A stretch of 64,000 bases of DNA from positions 1 to 64,000 of the forward strand of contig NZ_AQUR01000085.1 in the NCBI RefSeq assembly GCF_000372525.1, in the 5' to 3' direction. The translations under genes were made by a program, and so were the position numbers. Position 1 is the stretch's first letter. Every line of letters begins with the position of its first letter. The notes below the pieces were generated by a model. That model saw only the letters and a list, made by a program, of their open reading frames with translations, was not told the origin of the DNA and made no database searches. Source of the DNA: Cupriavidus neocaledonicus (GTDB lineage Bacteria; Pseudomonadota; Gammaproteobacteria; Burkholderiales; Burkholderiaceae). Shown here piece after piece: positions 31,705 to 39,973 of the stretch.

Positions 31705-32718
31705 ATGACTTCCTCCATGCAACGCTGGCAACTTTCGGCATTCGGCCGCAACCACCTGCATCGCGTCGAGGCGCCGATACCTACGCCGGGGCATGGCGAA
31801 GTACTGGTGCGGGTGCATGCGGTGTCGCTGAACTACCGCGACCTGCTGATCCTCCACGACGGCATGGGCATGCCGGTGCAGCCGCCGCTGGTGCCGGGCT
31901 CGGACATGCGTGGCGAAGTCGTGGCCATTGGCGATGGGGTTGCCTGCCTTGCCCCGGGCGACGCGGTGATCAGCACCTTCTTCACCGGCTGGCTCGATGG
32001 CGTGCAGCCGCGCCACAGCAAGCCGCTGGGCGTGCCGGGCCCCGGCATGCTGTCCGAATACGTGGTGCTGGCCGAGGACGCGCTGGTGGCGGCGCCGCGC
32101 ACGCTCGACGCGGCGCAGGCCAGCACGCTGACCTGCGCCGGCCTCACGGCATGGCAGGCGCTGGCCGAGGCCACGGTGACGCGGCCCGGCGATACCGTGG
32201 TGGTGATCGGCACCGGCGGCGTCGCCCTGTTCGCGGTGCAGATCGCCCGTGCCCAGGGCGCGCGCGTGATCGTGGTGTCGGGCAGCGACGACAAGCTGGC
32301 GCGCGCGCAGGCGCTGGGCGCGGCACACGGCATCCATCGCGGCCGCACGCCGGACTGGCCCGCCGCGGTGCGCGAGCTGACCGGGGGCCACGGCGCCGAC
32401 CATGTGCTGGAACTGGCCGGCGGCGACAACTTCGGCCGCTCGCTGGCCGCGCTGGCGCAGGGCGGCCGGATCTCGGTGATCGGCAACCTGCAGGGCGACG
32501 AGCTGCGTGCCAACGTCTATCCGGTGCTGCATGGCCGCGTGACCGTGCAGGGCATCGGCGTGTCGCACCGGCGCGCATTGCAGGACTTCGTGCGCGCGGT
32601 CGACTGGCTGCAGTTGCGCCCCGTGGTCGAGCGCGCGTATGGCTTCGGCGAGCTGCCGGCGGCGCTCGATCACCTCGAGCGCGGCGCCTTCGGCAAGGTG
32701 GTGGTGCGGCTGGACTGA
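31705..32718 (+). CDS. Zinc-type alcohol dehydrogenase / quinone oxidoreductase
   Basis: This 337-residue protein of the medium-chain dehydrogenase family has an N-terminal GroES-like domain (HAVSLNYRDLLILHDGMG, PLVPGSDMRGEVVAIGDGV) and a Rossmann NAD(P)-binding domain with VVVIGTGGVALFAVQIARAQGARVIV. The cysteine-rich structural zinc loop of classic alcohol dehydrogenases is absent, and NYRDLL at the catalytic position lacks the usual Cys ligand, so it is closer to the zinc-independent quinone/enoyl reductases. It is divergent from a LysR regulator. The substrate is not predictable from sequence. Confidence 0.88.
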   Translation: MTSSMQRWQLSAFGRNHLHRVEAPIPTPGHGEVLVRVHAVSLNYRDLLILHDGMGMPVQPPLVPGSDMRGEVVAIGDGVACLAPGDAVISTFFTGWLDGVQPRHSKPLGVPGPGMLSEYVVLAEDALVAAPRTLDAAQASTLTCAGLTAWQALAEATVTRPGDTVVVIGTGGVALFAVQIARAQGARVIVVSGSDDKLARAQALGAAHGIHRGRTPDWPAAVRELTGGHGADHVLELAGGDNFGRSLAALAQGGRISVIGNLQGDELRANVYPVLHGRVTVQGIGVSHRRALQDFVRAVDWLQLRPVVERAYGFGELPAALDHLERGAFGKVVVRLD

Positions 32719-32731
32719 GGCGGCCGGGCTG

Positions 32732-33403
32732 CTACTTGCGGGCCCTGGCGCGCGTGCTCTTCCTGGCGGCGGCGCGGGCCGCTTCCTTTTGCGCCGCTGC
32801 CGCCGCGCTCAGCTGCTCCAGCCACGCCATGCCCTCGACATACGACAGGAAATGCCGCAGGTATTCGGGCGAGGTCTCGCGCATCAGCGACAGCGCGCGG
32901 TGCACGAGATGGTCGGTATTGAGCGGTCCGGCGTTTTCCGGCACGCGTTCCAGCGACTGGCGGAACTGCTGTTCGACGCTGACCCTGGCCCAGGTTTCGC
33001 GGAAGTAGTCGGCGAGAGTGTCGACCAGCGGCGTGTCGACCGCTTGCGCCGGTGCCGGCGGTCGCGCACGGGCATCGTTCGAAGCCGGCGCGAGCGCTGG
33101 TTTGGCGCGCGCGGCGAGGTCGTGAACCAAGGCGCCCAGCGCGCTCACGGCAGGCGTTGGCCCCGGCTGGCACGTGGTCTCGCCAGCGTTATCGCCGTTG
33201 CCCGGCACGATGGCGGCATAGGCGGCGACCAGCGCCTGCAGGCGTGCCTCCAGCAACTGCCGCGCCGCGCCGCCGTGTGCGGCCGCGCGCGCGGCCAGTG
33301 CCTGCATCAGCCGGAAGCGCACCGGGTCGGCGCGGTCGGCGCCGCTGGCCTGCCAGGCGTCGAGTTGCGCGCGGGCCGCGGCCACCGCGTCCAGGTCAGC
33401 CAT
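32732..33403 (-). CDS. DUF2894 family protein, last gene of the DUF802 operon
   Basis: A 223-residue protein beginning DLDAVAAARAQLDAWQASGADRADPVRFRLMQALAARAA, characteristic of the DUF2894 family. The centre is Ala/Pro-rich, then VDTLADYFRETWARVSVEQQFRQSLERVPENAGPLNTDHLVHRAL carries the conserved C-terminal domain, and the tail is very basic (ARAAARKSTRARARK). Its start overlaps the OmpA-like gene by 8 bases, so they are translationally coupled. No signal peptide or membrane helix is visible, so it is a cytoplasmic component. The family has no known function and is found almost only with the three upstream genes. Confidence 0.8.
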   Translation of the reverse strand: MADLDAVAAARAQLDAWQASGADRADPVRFRLMQALAARAAAHGGAARQLLEARLQALVAAYAAIVPGNGDNAGETTCQPGPTPAVSALGALVHDLAARAKPALAPASNDARARPPAPAQAVDTPLVDTLADYFRETWARVSVEQQFRQSLERVPENAGPLNTDHLVHRALSLMRETSPEYLRHFLSYVEGMAWLEQLSAAAAAQKEAARAAARKSTRARARK

Positions 33404-34043
33404 GCGCCTTCACCGTGCCGGTGGTCGTGCGCGGCACCGGCGAGATTTCCACGCGCCGGTTTTTCGCGCGGCCGGCGGCATCGGCATTCGGCGTGACCGG
33501 CTGCTGCGAGCCGAACGCGGCCGAGAACACCGACGCGGGCGGGATGCCCGCATCGATCAGCGTGCGGGTCACGGTCAGGGCGCGCTGGGCCGACAGTTCC
33601 CAGTTGTCGGCAAAGCGCCGGTTGCCCTCGCGCACCTGCTGGTCGTCGGTAAAGCCGCTGACCATCAGGATCTCGTCGCGGCTGCGCAGGTAGGCCGACA
33701 GCGGCTGGGCCAGGCTCCTGAGCAGGTCGCGGCCTTCGGGCTGCAGTTCGGCGGAATTGAGCGCGAACAGCACGCTGCCGCTGATGCCGATGCGCCCGTT
33801 CACCAGCGTTACGCGGCCGGCCGCGAGCGGCCCGGCCAGCGCCTTTTCCAGCGTCTCGCGGCGCTGGGCTTCTTCCTGCCGCTGCTTCACCTCGGCTTCC
33901 AGCCGTGCCGACAGCTCCATCTGCACGCCGATGACCCCCAGCAGCACCAGCACGAACGCGCCCAGCAGCACCGACATCAGGTCGCCGAAGACCGCCCAGG
34001 CCGGCACGGTGGGCTCAACGCCGGCGTCGAGTTCTTCCCTCAT
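33396..34043 (-). CDS. OmpA/MotB-like membrane protein
   Basis: This 215-residue protein has one N-terminal membrane helix (about residues 18-42: VFGDLMSVLLGAFVLVLLGVIGVQM) followed by a charged helix (SARLEAEVKQRQEEAQRRETLEKAL) and an OmpA peptidoglycan-binding domain (about 75-205) with LFALNSAELQPEGRDLL, VSGFTDDQQV, NWELSAQRALTVTRTLI and SVFSAAFGSQQPV. This is the layout of MotB/TolR-type stator subunits, anchored to the cell wall. A FGDLMS aspartate at the start of the helix could be the ion-binding residue. It overlaps the DUF802 gene by four bases (ATGA). It probably pairs with the DUF802 protein as a MotA/MotB-like couple. Confidence 0.85.
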   Translation of the reverse strand: MREELDAGVEPTVPAWAVFGDLMSVLLGAFVLVLLGVIGVQMELSARLEAEVKQRQEEAQRRETLEKALAGPLAAGRVTLVNGRIGISGSVLFALNSAELQPEGRDLLRSLAQPLSAYLRSRDEILMVSGFTDDQQVREGNRRFADNWELSAQRALTVTRTLIDAGIPPASVFSAAFGSQQPVTPNADAAGRAKNRRVEISPVPRTTTGTVKAHG

Positions 34044-36916
34044 GCCGCCTCTGCGCTGGGCGCGTGCGGGGCCGCGCGCAGCTGCAGGCCTTCCAGGATC
34101 TGCTTCTGCGACAGCATGCTCAGGTCCACCACCTCGCGCGCTTGCGCCACGTAGTAGGCCAGTTGCTCGTCGCTGCGCGTCATCGACTTGTCGAGCGCGG
34201 CCTCGATGCGCTGCAGGTGCTCGATCAGCTTGCCGTTCGATTCGCTGAACAGCTGCACCGCCACGCCGAAGGCTTCGCCCAGGCTGGCCACCTCGACCGC
34301 GCTGCCGGTGACCTGCGCGGCGATGTCGGCAAGCTTGCCGGTCTCGGCCTCGACCTTGTCGGTGAAGCGCGTGCCGATGCGCTCGAGCAGGTCTGCGGTG
34401 GTGGCGACCAGGGTATCGACCGCGGTGCGCTGTTCGGTGGAGGCGTGGTTGACGGCGTCAAGCAGCGTTCCCAGCGTCTCCATCATGCGGCTGCGCTCCT
34501 CCAGCATGGCGTGGTCGCGCGCCATGCCTTCGGTCAGCTTCTCGCGCAGCTGCGCAATGACTTCGGCGGCGGCGCGGGGCGCTTCGCTCGCGGCCTGCAG
34601 CAGGCGCGAGACTTCGGCGACGGTGCCGGTGGCCTGCGCCTGGGCCTGCGCCGCCATGTCGCGCGCGGTGACGGCCAGCGTTTCGCAGATCTCGTGCTGG
34701 CGCGCGGTGGCGTGCGCGCTGGCCTGCTCCCATTCGCCGCGCAATGACGCCGCCATGGTGCCCAGCGTTTCGGTCCACGCGGCCAGGCGCTGCGCGTCCT
34801 GCGCCACCAGTTCCGCCTGCAGCGCGGTGGCGGCCTTCGGCGCCTCGGCCGCGGCCTGCACCAGGCGGTCGATCTCGGCGAGGGTGGTGGCGGCGTGCGC
34901 CTGGGTCTCGGTCGAGATCGCGCGCGCGGTCTGCGCCAGCGCCTCGCACACTTCCTGCTGGCGCGCGGCGGCGTGCGTGCTGGACTGCTCCCACTGCTGG
35001 CGCAGCGTCGCGGCGATGCTGCCGAGGGTCTCGGTCCAGCCGGCGAAGCGTGCCTCGTCGCGCTCGGCCAGTTCGGCCTGCAGCGCGACCGCGGCCTTCG
35101 GCGCTTCCGACGCGGCCTGCACCAGGCGGTCGATTTCGGCGAGGGTGCGGCTGGCATGCGCCTGCGTCTGCGCGGAGATTTCTTGCACGTTCTGCGCCAG
35201 CGTCGCGCTGATTTCATCCTGGCGCGCGACCGTCTGCGCGTTCAGCTGCTGCCATTCCTGGCGCAGCGTTGCGGTGATGCCGCCGAGCGTATCGGTCCAC
35301 GCGGCAAAGCGCGCTGCATCGCGCGACGCCAGTTCGGCCTGCAGCGCGACCGCGGCCTTCGGCGCTTCGGCGGCGGCCTGCACCAGGCGCTCGATTTCCG
35401 CCAGCGTGCTGCTGGCGTGCGCCTGCGTCTGCGCCGAGACCTCGCGCACGTTCTGCGCCAGCGTGGCGCTGATTTCGTCGTGGCGGCTGACGGTGTGCGC
35501 GTTCAGCTGTTCCAGCTGCTGGCGCAGCGTCGCGGTCATGCCGCCGAGCGTGTCGGCCCAGGCCGACAGGCGCTGCGCGTCCTGCGCGGCCAGCTGTGCC
35601 TGCAGCCCGGCATGCGAGGCATCCACGTTGCGCACCAGCGCCGCGGCATGCTCGCCAAACGTTGCCGCGGCCGCGGCCAGCGCCTGCTGGTTGTCGCCGG
35701 CCAGCTTTTCGCCGGCCTGCTGCTGTTGCGACAGCGCCTCGCGCCACGCCCCGGCGGTGCTGGCCGCCACCGCATCGAAGCGGGTGGCGACATGGTCCAG
35801 CAGGCTGGTCGAGCGCTGGTCGAAGGTCTGGCTGAAGCCGTCGAGCGCAGTGCGCAGGTCCGCCGCCAGCGCCTCGCTGGTGCGCTGATGGCCGGCGAGC
35901 GCCTGGTGCCAGGTATCGGCGACACCGGCGGTGGCGCGCTCGAACCGGCTCGAAACGCCGTCCAGATGCTGTTGCACCGCCTGCGTGACGGTGTCGCGCA
36001 GCGCCGTGGTCTCGCGGGCCAGGCCGGCCATGGTCGCGTCCACCGCCGGCTGGATCGCGGCACCGGCGGCGCGGGCGCTGTCGGCGATGCTGTCCTTCAG
36101 CGATTGCTCCACCGATGACGCGAGGCGCGCATAGACCGCCTCGGTCTTGCCGTGGAAGGCGTCCTGGCCGGCCGCCAGCCGTTCGGCCAGGGCCTCGTGC
36201 TGTTGCGCCATGGCGCGCATCATGGCCTGCATCTGCTCGGCCAGCGCCGGCATCACCTCGGCCTGGCGCTGCAGCAGCTGCAAGGCCTGGTCGCGCTGGT
36301 GGCCACGGGAGTAGCCGCGCAGCGTGGTGGCGATGCGGGCGTCGAGCGCCTGCGCGGCCTGGATGCGCTCGCGCCGGCACAGTGCGGACAGCAGTCCCAG
36401 CATGGCCGAGGTGGCCACGCCCGCGACGGAGGTGCCGAAGGCAAAGCCCAAGCCCTTGACCGGCGCCGCCAGCGAAGCGCGGATCGCCTGCAGGTCGGTG
36501 GCGCCTTCGAGCGCGATGCCGGTGCCGCGCAAGGTGGCCACCATGCCGAGGAACGTGCCGAGCATGCCCAGCAGCACCAGCAGCCCGACCAGGTACGGCG
36601 TCAGCGCGGGGCCGGGCAGGCCGACGCGCTCGCCTTCCACGCGCAACCGCACGCTGTCGCGCAGGCTGGGGTGCAGGCGTTCCAGCCAGCCGCCGAGGCT
36701 GGCGGGTGCTTCGGCCAGTCCGGCCAGCGCCTGCGCCAGCGTGGCGGTGGCCTGGCGGTAGCGCAGCAGTTCCAGCGCGCCGCCCACGTAGAAACCGCCG
36801 ATCAGCAGGGTGACGACGAGCGCGAGGAAATTGGTGCTGGCATAGCCCGCGCCAATCCAGCAGACGACCGCCAGGCCCGCCAGGAACGCAACAATATGGG
36901 AGAGGTATCGGGTCAT
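34040..36916 (-). CDS. DUF802 giant coiled-coil, MotA/TolQ-like membrane protein
   Basis: A 958-residue protein. The N-terminus has membrane helices (about 8-25 and 30-50: IVAFLAGLAVVCWIGAGYA, ALVVTLLIGGFYVGGALELL) and a further pair around 110-190 (YLVGLLVLLGMLGTFLGMVATLRGTG, GFAFGTSVAGVATSAMLGLLS), a pattern like MotA/TolQ/ExbB. The rest is a long Ala/Gln/Glu-rich coiled coil. Residues about 446-793 are four tandem 87-residue repeats, each containing AWTDTLGG, a Gln-rich LRQ segment, LAQN and TLAEIDRLVQAA. The DUF802 region is near the C-terminus. It is coupled by a 4-base overlap with the OmpA-like gene and follows the DUF3348 gene by 10 bases. Confidence 0.85.
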   Translation of the reverse strand: MTRYLSHIVAFLAGLAVVCWIGAGYASTNFLALVVTLLIGGFYVGGALELLRYRQATATLAQALAGLAEAPASLGGWLERLHPSLRDSVRLRVEGERVGLPGPALTPYLVGLLVLLGMLGTFLGMVATLRGTGIALEGATDLQAIRASLAAPVKGLGFAFGTSVAGVATSAMLGLLSALCRRERIQAAQALDARIATTLRGYSRGHQRDQALQLLQRQAEVMPALAEQMQAMMRAMAQQHEALAERLAAGQDAFHGKTEAVYARLASSVEQSLKDSIADSARAAGAAIQPAVDATMAGLARETTALRDTVTQAVQQHLDGVSSRFERATAGVADTWHQALAGHQRTSEALAADLRTALDGFSQTFDQRSTSLLDHVATRFDAVAASTAGAWREALSQQQQAGEKLAGDNQQALAAAAATFGEHAAALVRNVDASHAGLQAQLAAQDAQRLSAWADTLGGMTATLRQQLEQLNAHTVSRHDEISATLAQNVREVSAQTQAHASSTLAEIERLVQAAAEAPKAAVALQAELASRDAARFAAWTDTLGGITATLRQEWQQLNAQTVARQDEISATLAQNVQEISAQTQAHASRTLAEIDRLVQAASEAPKAAVALQAELAERDEARFAGWTETLGSIAATLRQQWEQSSTHAAARQQEVCEALAQTARAISTETQAHAATTLAEIDRLVQAAAEAPKAATALQAELVAQDAQRLAAWTETLGTMAASLRGEWEQASAHATARQHEICETLAVTARDMAAQAQAQATGTVAEVSRLLQAASEAPRAAAEVIAQLREKLTEGMARDHAMLEERSRMMETLGTLLDAVNHASTEQRTAVDTLVATTADLLERIGTRFTDKVEAETGKLADIAAQVTGSAVEVASLGEAFGVAVQLFSESNGKLIEHLQRIEAALDKSMTRSDEQLAYYVAQAREVVDLSMLSQKQILEGLQLRAAPHAPSAEAA
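34538..35581 (-). repeat. Four tandem 261-bp (87-codon) repeats in the DUF802 gene
   Basis: Each unit encodes about 87 residues, with starts near 35581, 35320, 35059 and 34798 on the minus strand. The first three are most alike (AQTQAHAS.TLAEI.RLVQAA.EAPKAA), the fourth has diverged. In-frame length means copy number could change by recombination without frameshift and alter coiled-coil length. Confidence 0.75.
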
Positions 36917-36926
36917 GATGTCCGGG

Positions 36927-37670
36927 TTAGCTGTCTTGCAGCGCCGCCAGCAGGCCTTCGACGGGCTGCCAGCGGATCTCGAGTTCGGCGAGCAGCACGC
37001 TCTGCATATCCTTGCGGAACACGCCCAGCCATGCGCCGGGACGCACCGCCGCGGCCTGTGCCGGAGCCTGGGCCTGCGCCTCCAGTGCCGCGGCTTCGGC
37101 CTGGCGCAGACGCTGGAAGTGCGCCTCCAGCAGGTTTGGCACCGCGCCCAGCAGGCTTTGCTCGCGCATGCCGAGCACGCGCTCCATCACCGCGTCGACC
37201 ATCGCCAGCTTGGCCAGCGCCGGCGTGCGGGTCGACAGCGCGGCGCGCAGGCGTGCGCGCACGTTGCCGATGGCGGTTTCCATGGCCTGCTGCAGCGTCT
37301 GGTAACGCTGGCGATGGACCGCGTAGTCGACCTGTGCATCGACCGGGTCAGGCAGCGCCGACGGTCGCGGGGGACCGCGCCGCCGGGCTGCCGGCGTGGT
37401 GTCTTCGGCAATGGCCTCCACCAGCCGGGCGCGCACGCGCGCGCATTCCTGCGCTTCGGTGCTGCTGCCGGCACTTGCCGTAGCCGGCATGGCAGGGGCA
37501 TGGGCCTTCAGCGCGGAAGACAGCGCGATCGCATCCGCCCAGCCAAGCCATTGGCTCAGCTGGCTCGAAAGCGAGCTTGCAGGGGCGGGGGCGTCGGCGT
37601 CAGCCAGGCGGGCCAGCAGGCGGACCAGCGTGGGTCCGCTCAAGCCTGTGCGCCGGGGCACTTGTAACAT
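36927..37670 (-). CDS. DUF3348 family protein, first gene of the DUF802 operon
   Basis: A 247-residue protein beginning MLQVPRRTGLSGPTLVRLLARLADADAP, with SLSSQLSQWLGWADAIALSSAL, then DYAVHRQRYQTLQQAMETAIG, ALAKLAMVDAVMERVLG and a final RPGAWLGVFRKDMQSVLLAELEIRWQPVEGLLAAL; these are features of DUF3348. It has no membrane segment and is probably cytoplasmic. It leads the four-gene operon. It is divergent from a GST gene, 125 bases away. Function is unknown. Confidence 0.8.
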   Translation of the reverse strand: MLQVPRRTGLSGPTLVRLLARLADADAPAPASSLSSQLSQWLGWADAIALSSALKAHAPAMPATASAGSSTEAQECARVRARLVEAIAEDTTPAARRRGPPRPSALPDPVDAQVDYAVHRQRYQTLQQAMETAIGNVRARLRAALSTRTPALAKLAMVDAVMERVLGMREQSLLGAVPNLLEAHFQRLRQAEAAALEAQAQAPAQAAAVRPGAWLGVFRKDMQSVLLAELEIRWQPVEGLLAALQDS

Positions 37671-37795
37671 TCCGCTGGATTCGAAAAATGCAGCAGTTTA
37701 CACGCCCCGGCAGTGGCGCGGCCGGCTGGGCTGGCGGATGATGGCGGGAAGCCGCTTCCGACCCGCCCCGATCTGCCCAACATGGAGCCCCCGCC

Positions 37796-38404
37796 ATGAA
37801 ACTCGTCGGCATGCTCGATTCCCCCTATGTCCGCCGCACGGCGATCTCGCTGCGCCTGCTCGGACTGCCGTTTACGCATGAATCCGTGTCCGTCTTCCGG
37901 GAAGTCGAGCGCTTCCGCGCCGTCAATCCGGTCGTCAAGGCGCCTTCGCTGGTGTGCGACAACGGCGTCGTGCTGATGGACTCCACGCTCATCATCGACT
38001 ATGCCGAGTCGCTGGCCGGTCGCAGCCTGATGCCGGCGGATACGGCGTCGCGCCAGGCCGCGCTGCGCGTCGTCGGGCTGGCACTGGCGGCGTGCGAGAA
38101 GGTGGTGCAGAACTTCTACGAACACAGCCAGCGTCCGGCTGGCAAGCGGCACCAGCCATGGCTGGACCGCGTCGACGCCCAGCGCGAGAGCGCCTTTGCG
38201 TTGCTGGAGGCCGAGCTTGCCGCGCGCCCGCTGCCGCGTTCCGAAGCCGGGATCGGCCAGCCCGAGCTGACCGCCGCGGTGGCCTGGACCTTCACGCAGT
38301 TCATGCTGCCCGGGGCGGTCGATCCGGCATTGCATCCGGCGCTGGCAAGGCTGGCCGCCGCGCTGGAGCGGCTGCCGGCATTCGAGGCCTTGCCCTGCGC
38401 ATAG
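37796..38404 (+). CDS. Glutathione S-transferase family protein
   Basis: This 202-residue protein starts MKLVGMLDSPYVRRTAISLRLLGLPF, an N-terminal thioredoxin-fold GST domain with Ser9 as the likely glutathione-activating residue, then APSLVCDNGVVLMDSTLIIDYAESLA (glutathione gamma-Glu site). The helical C-terminal domain runs from about 90 to the end. Length is normal. It stands alone on the plus strand. The specific substrate is unknown. Confidence 0.88.
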   Translation: MKLVGMLDSPYVRRTAISLRLLGLPFTHESVSVFREVERFRAVNPVVKAPSLVCDNGVVLMDSTLIIDYAESLAGRSLMPADTASRQAALRVVGLALAACEKVVQNFYEHSQRPAGKRHQPWLDRVDAQRESAFALLEAELAARPLPRSEAGIGQPELTAAVAWTFTQFMLPGAVDPALHPALARLAAALERLPAFEALPCA

Positions 38405-38477
38405 GCGACCCTGCACGCGTTCACTGCCGGCGACTTCCGGAGCAAGAGAAGAGCCGCGCCGTGCAGGAAGCCGTGGC

Positions 38478-38843
38478 CTAATCCTCTGCCACCTGGCAGA
38501 ACCGCAGCCGGTTCCCGAACGGATCGGCCACCTGCAGCATCCGGCCCCAGCCCACGTCCTCCACGCCGGGCCTGGCGTAGGGATAGTCCCTGGCGGACAG
38601 CTCCCGGTGCAGCGCATCGATGTCAGCCACCGGCACGAACACGGTCGACCCCGGCGTGGCATCGCCATGGTGCTCGCTCAGATGCAGCGTCAGGCCGCTG
38701 CGCGTGACCTGCGCGTACAGCGGCGACCCGTCGTCGAAGCGATGTTCCCAGTCGAGCGTGAAGCCAAGGAAATCCAGGTAGAACTCCCTGGCCTTGTCGA
38801 CCGAGAAGATCCGGAGGATGGGGATGCCGGCGGACAGGTCCAT
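38478..38843 (-). CDS. VOC-superfamily protein (glyoxalase/bleomycin-resistance fold)
   Basis: A 121-residue protein with the paired beta-alpha-beta modules of the vicinal oxygen chelate fold: IPILRIFSVDKAREFYLDFLGFTLDWEHRF, LYAQVTRSGLTLHLSEHHGDATPGS and DPFGNRLRFCQ. The layout (FY.DFLGF, W.HRF, LHLSEH, DPFGN) resembles the bleomycin-resistance/glyoxalase-like subgroup that also includes many uncharacterised proteins. Substrate is unknown. It is divergent from the sulfonate-binding-like gene. Confidence 0.85.
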   Translation of the reverse strand: MDLSAGIPILRIFSVDKAREFYLDFLGFTLDWEHRFDDGSPLYAQVTRSGLTLHLSEHHGDATPGSTVFVPVADIDALHRELSARDYPYARPGVEDVGWGRMLQVADPFGNRLRFCQVAED

Positions 38844-38973
38844 GATGTTCGGGGCGGAAGTGGCGCGGGAATCGTCGATGATAGCCGCCGCATAAGCATT
38901 CGCGACAATCTTCGTTGGCTTTGCGCGATGTGGTGACTAAGCTGGCGCTCCGATCTGTATCCGGAGCTCTGCC

Positions 38974-39942
38974 ATGGACCCTAGCCACAATTCCCGTCGC
39001 CGCTGGCTTATTGCCGCAGCGGGCGCGGCCGCGGCAGCCGCGCTGCCTGGTGTCAGCCTGGGGCAGGGCCTGACGACATTGCGCATCGGCTACCAGAAGT
39101 CTTCCACGCTGATGATCCTGCTGAAATCGCGGCAGACGCTGGAAAAGGCGCTGGCGTCCAGGGGCGTGGCGGTGCAGTGGTATGAGTTCACCTCGGGCCT
39201 GCCGCTGCTGGAAGCGCTGAACCTGGGCAACGTCGACCTTAGTGCCGACGTGGCCGATGCGGTGCCGCCGTTCGCGCTGGCCGCGGGTGCGGCGCTCACG
39301 TATTACGCGACCGAGACGCCGTCGCCGCAGGCGCAGGCGATCGTGGTGCGCGGCGATTCGCCGATCCGCGAGGTGGCCCAGCTCAAGGGCCAGCGCGTGG
39401 CGTTTGCCAAGGGCGCCGGCGCGCACTACCTGGTGCTCGAGGCGCTGGCGCGCGCCGGGCTGTCGATCCGCGACATCGAGCCGGCCTACCTGAGCCCGGC
39501 CGATGCGCGCGCGGCGTTCGAGCGCGGCAGCGTGGCGGCGTGGGTGATCTGGGACCCGTTCCTGGCCGCGGTGCAGCGCCAGTCCAATGCGCGCGTGCTG
39601 CGCGACGGCGAAGGGCTGTCGAGCTATCGCCGCTTCTACCTGGCGGCGACGCCGTACGCGCGCGCGCATGCCGAAGTGCTGGAGGTGGTGTTCGACGCGC
39701 TGCGCGACGCGGGCGACTGGGTCAAGCGCAACCCCGCCGAGGCCGCGCGCTGGCACGCGCCGCTGATCGGCCTGGATGCCGCCACGGTGGAGGCCGCCAA
39801 CGCGCGCCGCAGTTATGCCGTACGCACCGTCGACGCGGCCGCGCTGGCCGAGCAGCAGCGCATCGCCGATGCCTTTGCCGCGCAGGGCATCCTGCCGCGC
39901 AAGGTAGCGGTGTCGGCCTCGCCGGTCTGGCGCAAGGCGTAA
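38974..39942 (+). CDS. Orphan sulfonate/nitrate-type ABC binding protein (SsuA-like)
   Basis: A 322-residue exported protein. The N-terminus NSRRRWLIAAAGAAAAAALPGVSLGQG is a twin-arginine-like signal. The mature protein matches the SsuA/TauA class: TTLRIGYQKSSTLMILLKSRQTLEKAL, VQWYEFTSGLPLLEALNLGNVDLSADVADAVPPF, KGQRVAFAKGAGAHYLVLEAL and AAWVIWDPFLAAVQ. These bind alkanesulfonates or related anions. No permease or ATPase gene (SsuB/SsuC) is next to it, so it is an orphan receptor or depends on a transporter encoded elsewhere. Confidence 0.88.
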   Translation: MDPSHNSRRRWLIAAAGAAAAAALPGVSLGQGLTTLRIGYQKSSTLMILLKSRQTLEKALASRGVAVQWYEFTSGLPLLEALNLGNVDLSADVADAVPPFALAAGAALTYYATETPSPQAQAIVVRGDSPIREVAQLKGQRVAFAKGAGAHYLVLEALARAGLSIRDIEPAYLSPADARAAFERGSVAAWVIWDPFLAAVQRQSNARVLRDGEGLSSYRRFYLAATPYARAHAEVLEVVFDALRDAGDWVKRNPAEAARWHAPLIGLDAATVEAANARRSYAVRTVDAAALAEQQRIADAFAAQGILPRKVAVSASPVWRKA

Positions 39943-39973
39943 GCGGCGCCCTGCGCCCCGTCGCGCCAGGCCG

